Below are positions 61,449 through 64,000 of a stretch of 64,000 bases of DNA, piece after piece. The stretch is from Halomarina halobia (GTDB taxonomy: Archaea; Halobacteriota; Halobacteria; Halobacteriales; Haloarculaceae). Within the stretch, counting starts at the first letter, position 1, and every line of letters starts with the position of its first letter. The notes under the pieces are model-generated. The model worked only from the letters and a program-made list of their open reading frames with translations. It was not told the origin of the DNA and searched no databases. The stretch covers positions 868,001 through 932,000 of the forward strand of contig NZ_CP119992.1 of assembly GCF_029338575.1 (NCBI RefSeq). The letters are read 5' to 3'. Made by a program: the position numbers and the translations under genes.

Positions 61449-63526
61449 CGTTCGTCGCCGTCGAACCGCTGCCGGCAGGCGACGGCGTTCGGATCACGGA
61501 CAGCATCGAGCGGCGTCAGTGTGACCTCGCTACGGCCACGTCCGTCGAACCGCGGTCGGTCTCCCCGCACCGCATCGCCCTTCCGGTGGACGCGGCGGCG
61601 GCGCTCACCACGAGCGCCGTGTCGCTCCCCCAGGTCGTCGCCACCTACGTCCGCGACCCCGACGGCGCGCTCGTCCACGAGGTGACGCACTTCGAGGACC
61701 GAACGCTCCCCGCCGGCGTCTACCACGTCGAACTGAGTGCCCCCGTCAAGCTCTACCTCCGCGTCGAGGGACCCTGCACCGTGCACCTCGACGACGGCTC
61801 GACGACGATCGAGTTCGACCGCGAGCGCGAGGTGATCGTCGGTGCCCGCTCGTACCACGAGCGCCCCGCCGCGACGATCACCACCACCGACGACCCGGAG
61901 GACGTGATGACGGCGATATCGTACCTCGGATCGGCGCTGAAGACGACCACGTGCGAGCGCTCGTTTCCCACCCTGCGCGGACATCCGCCGGCGATCGAAC
62001 TCGGCGACGAGCTGTCGATACCCGACGGGCTGTCGGTGCCGGAGACGGGCGTGACGCTCGAACTGCCGCCGTCGCTCTCGGCGGCGTTCGTCGCCGCGCC
62101 GCTCGCCTACTACCTGGGCGCGCGGGTCGTTCCCGGCGACGAGCCACGACTCGTCACCGACGACGGCTTCGCCTACCCGCTCGACGGCCCCGACGGCTAC
62201 GAGCGCGAGGTCGAGCGGGTCCTCAAGCACGTCTTCTTCCTGGACTGCCTCGTGCGCACCGAGGGGATCTATCCGGTCGACCTCGCGGAACGCCGGATCG
62301 TCGAGCGTCACCTCGACGCGGACCTCGACTTCGCCGCGCTGTACGACCGCCCGCTGGCCGAACAGCTGGAGTCGTACCTCTCGGTCCCGTTCGAGGCGCT
62401 CGCGCCGCACGCGCCGACGTGGAAGCAGACCGCGCACGTCGAGCCGATCCCGTCGGGCGTGGAGGCGCTCCCGTTTCTCGCCGACGACCTCGCGGTGATC
62501 CGCACGCCCGCGGGACACACCCCCGTCGCCACGGCCGCGTCGGCGGAGTCGATCGAGATGTTCATGCGGGGAGAGCCGGTCCGGGGCGAGGCGGCGCGCA
62601 CGACCGGGAACGCCGCTCGCCCGCGCCTGGTCAGGCCCGCCAAGACGGACTCCCTGGAGGAGGTCTGGGTCGGTACCGACGCACCCGTCGGTGCCACCAA
62701 GGCGTCCCCGACCGCGTTCCGCAACCGCCTCGAGCAGCGCCCGAAGAGCGGCGACCTGAGCATCGTCGTCGTCTGTAACGACGAGTCGATGCTCGACGAG
62801 CACGACGACGCTCGCGGCGTCTACGGGTCGCGCGCGAACCTCCCCTTCGACGTGACGGTCTACCGGGACCTGACGACCGACCGACTCCGCCTGGTCCTCG
62901 AATCCGAGATCGACTACTTCCACTACATCGGCCACATCGAGGACGGCGGCTTCCAGTGCTCCGACGGACTGCTCGACGCCCGGACGCTCGACGCCGTCGG
63001 CATGAACGCGTTCTTCCTCAACGCCTGCGCCTCCTACGAACAGGGGATGGCGCTCATCGACGCGGGGGCCATCGGCGGCGTCGCCACGCTCGATCCCGTC
63101 ATCAACACCGGCGCGACCGCCGTCGGGCGGACGATGGCGCGCCTGCTCAACAGCGGCTTCACGCTCCGGGCCGCGCTCGACGTCGCGCGCGAGGAGAGCG
63201 TCGTCGGCGGACAGTACCTCGTCGTCGGGGACGGGAACGTGGACATCGCCCACGCCGAGAGCCTCGTACCCGTCCTCTCGACCGTCGAGTCGGCCGGCGA
63301 CCGGTACGAGGTGACCATCCGGACCTACCCGACCGGTAGCGCGGGGATGGGCACGACGTTCACCCCCGCCATGAAGGGCTACGAGACGTGCTCGCTGATC
63401 CCCGGTGAACTGCGGACGTTCTCGCTCACCCGAGAAGAGTTCGAAGCGTTTCTCTCGCTCGACGATTCGCCGGTTCGGCTCGACGGTCGGCTGATCTGGA
63501 GTTCGTCGCTCGTTCTCGACGACTGA
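61445..63526 (+). CDS. CHAT/caspase-like domain protein (haloarchaeal)
   Basis: The protein has 693 residues. The C-terminal ~230 residues have the caspase-HetF-TPR-like (CHAT) dyad: His in YFHYIGHIEDGGF (H493/H497) and Cys in FLNACASYEQG (C528), followed by GAIGGVATLDPVINTGA and an ALDVAREESVVGGQYLVVGDG segment. The N-terminal ~430 residues are beta-rich then helical and unknown to me. The GTG start overlaps a 12-codon upstream ORF. A 44-residue membrane peptide is convergent one base downstream. CHAT proteases cut partner proteins in several prokaryotic signalling and defence systems; here substrate and role are unknown. Confidence 0.75.
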   Translation: MTFVAVEPLPAGDGVRITDSIERRQCDLATATSVEPRSVSPHRIALPVDAAAALTTSAVSLPQVVATYVRDPDGALVHEVTHFEDRTLPAGVYHVELSAPVKLYLRVEGPCTVHLDDGSTTIEFDREREVIVGARSYHERPAATITTTDDPEDVMTAISYLGSALKTTTCERSFPTLRGHPPAIELGDELSIPDGLSVPETGVTLELPPSLSAAFVAAPLAYYLGARVVPGDEPRLVTDDGFAYPLDGPDGYEREVERVLKHVFFLDCLVRTEGIYPVDLAERRIVERHLDADLDFAALYDRPLAEQLESYLSVPFEALAPHAPTWKQTAHVEPIPSGVEALPFLADDLAVIRTPAGHTPVATAASAESIEMFMRGEPVRGEAARTTGNAARPRLVRPAKTDSLEEVWVGTDAPVGATKASPTAFRNRLEQRPKSGDLSIVVVCNDESMLDEHDDARGVYGSRANLPFDVTVYRDLTTDRLRLVLESEIDYFHYIGHIEDGGFQCSDGLLDARTLDAVGMNAFFLNACASYEQGMALIDAGAIGGVATLDPVINTGATAVGRTMARLLNSGFTLRAALDVAREESVVGGQYLVVGDGNVDIAHAESLVPVLSTVESAGDRYEVTIRTYPTGSAGMGTTFTPAMKGYETCSLIPGELRTFSLTREEFEAFLSLDDSPVRLDGRLIWSSSLVLDD

Positions 63527-63661
63527 TTACGGACCCGGGTTCGCCGTACCCCACCCGGCCATCGCCGTCCCCGCCTGCGAGAGCAGCAGCAGGACCGTGA
63601 ACAGGACGCCGGCCATCTTCGGGTGCTCCGCCACGTACTCCGCGATGCTGTTGTCGGACAT
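63527..63661 (-). CDS. Small single-TM peptide (44 aa, DUF7503-like)
   Basis: ATG 63661 to TAA 63529-63527. It has a polar N-terminus (SDNSIAEYVAEHPKM), one hydrophobic segment (about 17-36, GVLFTVLLLLSQAGTAMAG) and a short Gly/Pro tail (GTANPGP). I recognise it as a haloarchaeal micro-protein family (DUF7503). The stop lies immediately next to the CHAT stop, tail to tail. It could be a membrane anchor, a secreted peptide after signal cleavage at AMA-G, or a toxin-like peptide; none is shown. Confidence 0.75.
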   Translation of the reverse strand: MSDNSIAEYVAEHPKMAGVLFTVLLLLSQAGTAMAGWGTANPGP

Positions 63662-63789
63662 ACAGAATACTAATCAGCGCGCACAATCATAAATTTTTTG
63701 TCATAAAAGACTGTACGTTAGCAAATTCAATTTAGAAAAAATATAGTCACAAACTGTCTCACGGGATAAGACTCGTCAGCTAACTTAAG
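63662..63789. promoter_or_regulatory. AT-rich divergent promoter spacer
   Basis: About 128 bp between two divergent starts, with runs such as AAATTTTTTG and GAAAAAATATAG, far more AT-rich than the rest of the window. It must hold promoters for the 44-residue peptide (minus) and the partial ORF at 63790 (plus). The composition also fits a boundary of acquired DNA. Confidence 0.5.
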
Positions 63790-64000
63790 ATGTTCGGAAT
63801 CGTATCGTGCTCCGTGATCTACGTCACCCGCGGACTGGTCGACGGACTGCTGGAGTTCGCCCGCGAGCGTGATCCCGAATCGGTGACGATCGGGCTGCTG
63901 GTCACTCCCGCGGCGTCGCTCGACGGCGTCTCCCACCTCGACCCGGAGCTCCCCGTGTTCACGCACTTCTACATGCCGGAGACCGCGCCCTCGGTGCGCG
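63790..64000 (+). CDS. Partial ORF at window end, unknown (possible JAB/MPN-like N-terminus)
   Basis: The frame starts at ATG 63790 and runs off the window, so only 70 residues are seen. After MFGIVSCS, a strand-helix unit YVTRGLVDGLLEFARERDPES leads into VTIGLLVTPA and PVFTHFYMPE. The order strand, helix, proline-acid turn, strand resembles the start of JAB/MPN-fold domains, but the metal-site residues would lie beyond the window. GTG 63814 is an alternative start. It is divergent from the 44-residue peptide. Confidence 0.55.
   Translation, partial: MFGIVSCSVIYVTRGLVDGLLEFARERDPESVTIGLLVTPAASLDGVSHLDPELPVFTHFYMPETAPSVR

Overview
The window is chromosomal DNA from a halophilic archaeon of class Halobacteria; I cannot fix the genus. 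The evidence is high GC with acidic predicted proteins, TATA-like boxes about 26-31 nt before start codons (leaderless transcripts), archaeal information genes (L7Ae, S28e, L24e, L21e, Rpo4, aEF1B, Nop5/fibrillarin, TmcA, KsgA) and haloarchaea-restricted families. Most of it is ordinary core genome. No CRISPR array, complete IS element, rRNA or convincing tRNA was seen.

Layout. 1-5.1 kb: RNase J (5' cut by the window edge), polyprenyl diphosphate synthase, a DUF4177-like protein, a membrane protein and GluRS. 5.3-6.6 kb: MgtE on the minus strand. 6.9-12.0 kb: a Zn-type ferredoxin and an electron-transfer-flavoprotein/quinone oxidoreductase operon (fixA, fixB, a fixC-fixX fusion, a small unknown). 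12.2-18.5 kb: a wHTH-GNAT protein, a small zinc finger, a membrane metallophosphoesterase, DUF456, TmcA and an MDR reductase. 18.7-20.2 kb: rpl7ae-rps28e-rpl24e-ndk. 20.5-24.1 kb: two Tat-exported phosphatases (PhoD, purple acid phosphatase). 24.2-26.5 kb: SBP56, a 2Fe-2S ferredoxin and a Mop protein. 26.5-29.8 kb: form III RuBisCO, a PfkB kinase and ribose-1,5-bisphosphate isomerase, a nucleoside-ribose salvage cluster. 29.9-32.0 kb: a split MetE pair. 32.1-36.8 kb: the conserved rpl21e-rpo4-DUF655-ksgA-prmC group, interrupted by a frameshifted sufB and a small membrane protein. 36.9-39.5 kb: a decayed halocyanin gene, aEF1B, a zinc-ribbon protein, UspA and RtcA. 39.5-42.1 kb: an HMG-CoA-synthase-like/DUF35 fusion with a thiolase. 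42.2-45.8 kb: a 10-TM metal exporter, an alpha/beta hydrolase and a Tat-exported PQQ-type dehydrogenase. 45.9-48.4 kb: Nop5-FlpA and two haloarchaeal unknowns.

48.4-58.8 kb holds the branched-chain amino acid biosynthesis region: ilvB-ilvN-ilvC-unknown-leuC-leuD-leuB as one minus-strand operon with many stop/start overlaps, leuA upstream of it, and ilvD divergent. Ahead of ilvB is a predicted leaderless 29-codon peptide rich in Ile, Leu and Val near its end, overlapping a perfect 8-bp hairpin. It looks like an attenuator leader and is the strongest regulatory signal here. 58.8-59.5 kb is non-coding and carries copies of a hairpin repeat.

From 59.5 kb the content becomes accessory: DUF5779, a VOC protein, an MBL-fold protein, a caspase-like CHAT protein preceded by a 12-codon upstream ORF, a convergent 44-residue single-TM peptide, and a truncated ORF at the end behind an AT-rich spacer. 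The CHAT/small-membrane-peptide pair is the best candidate for an undescribed system.
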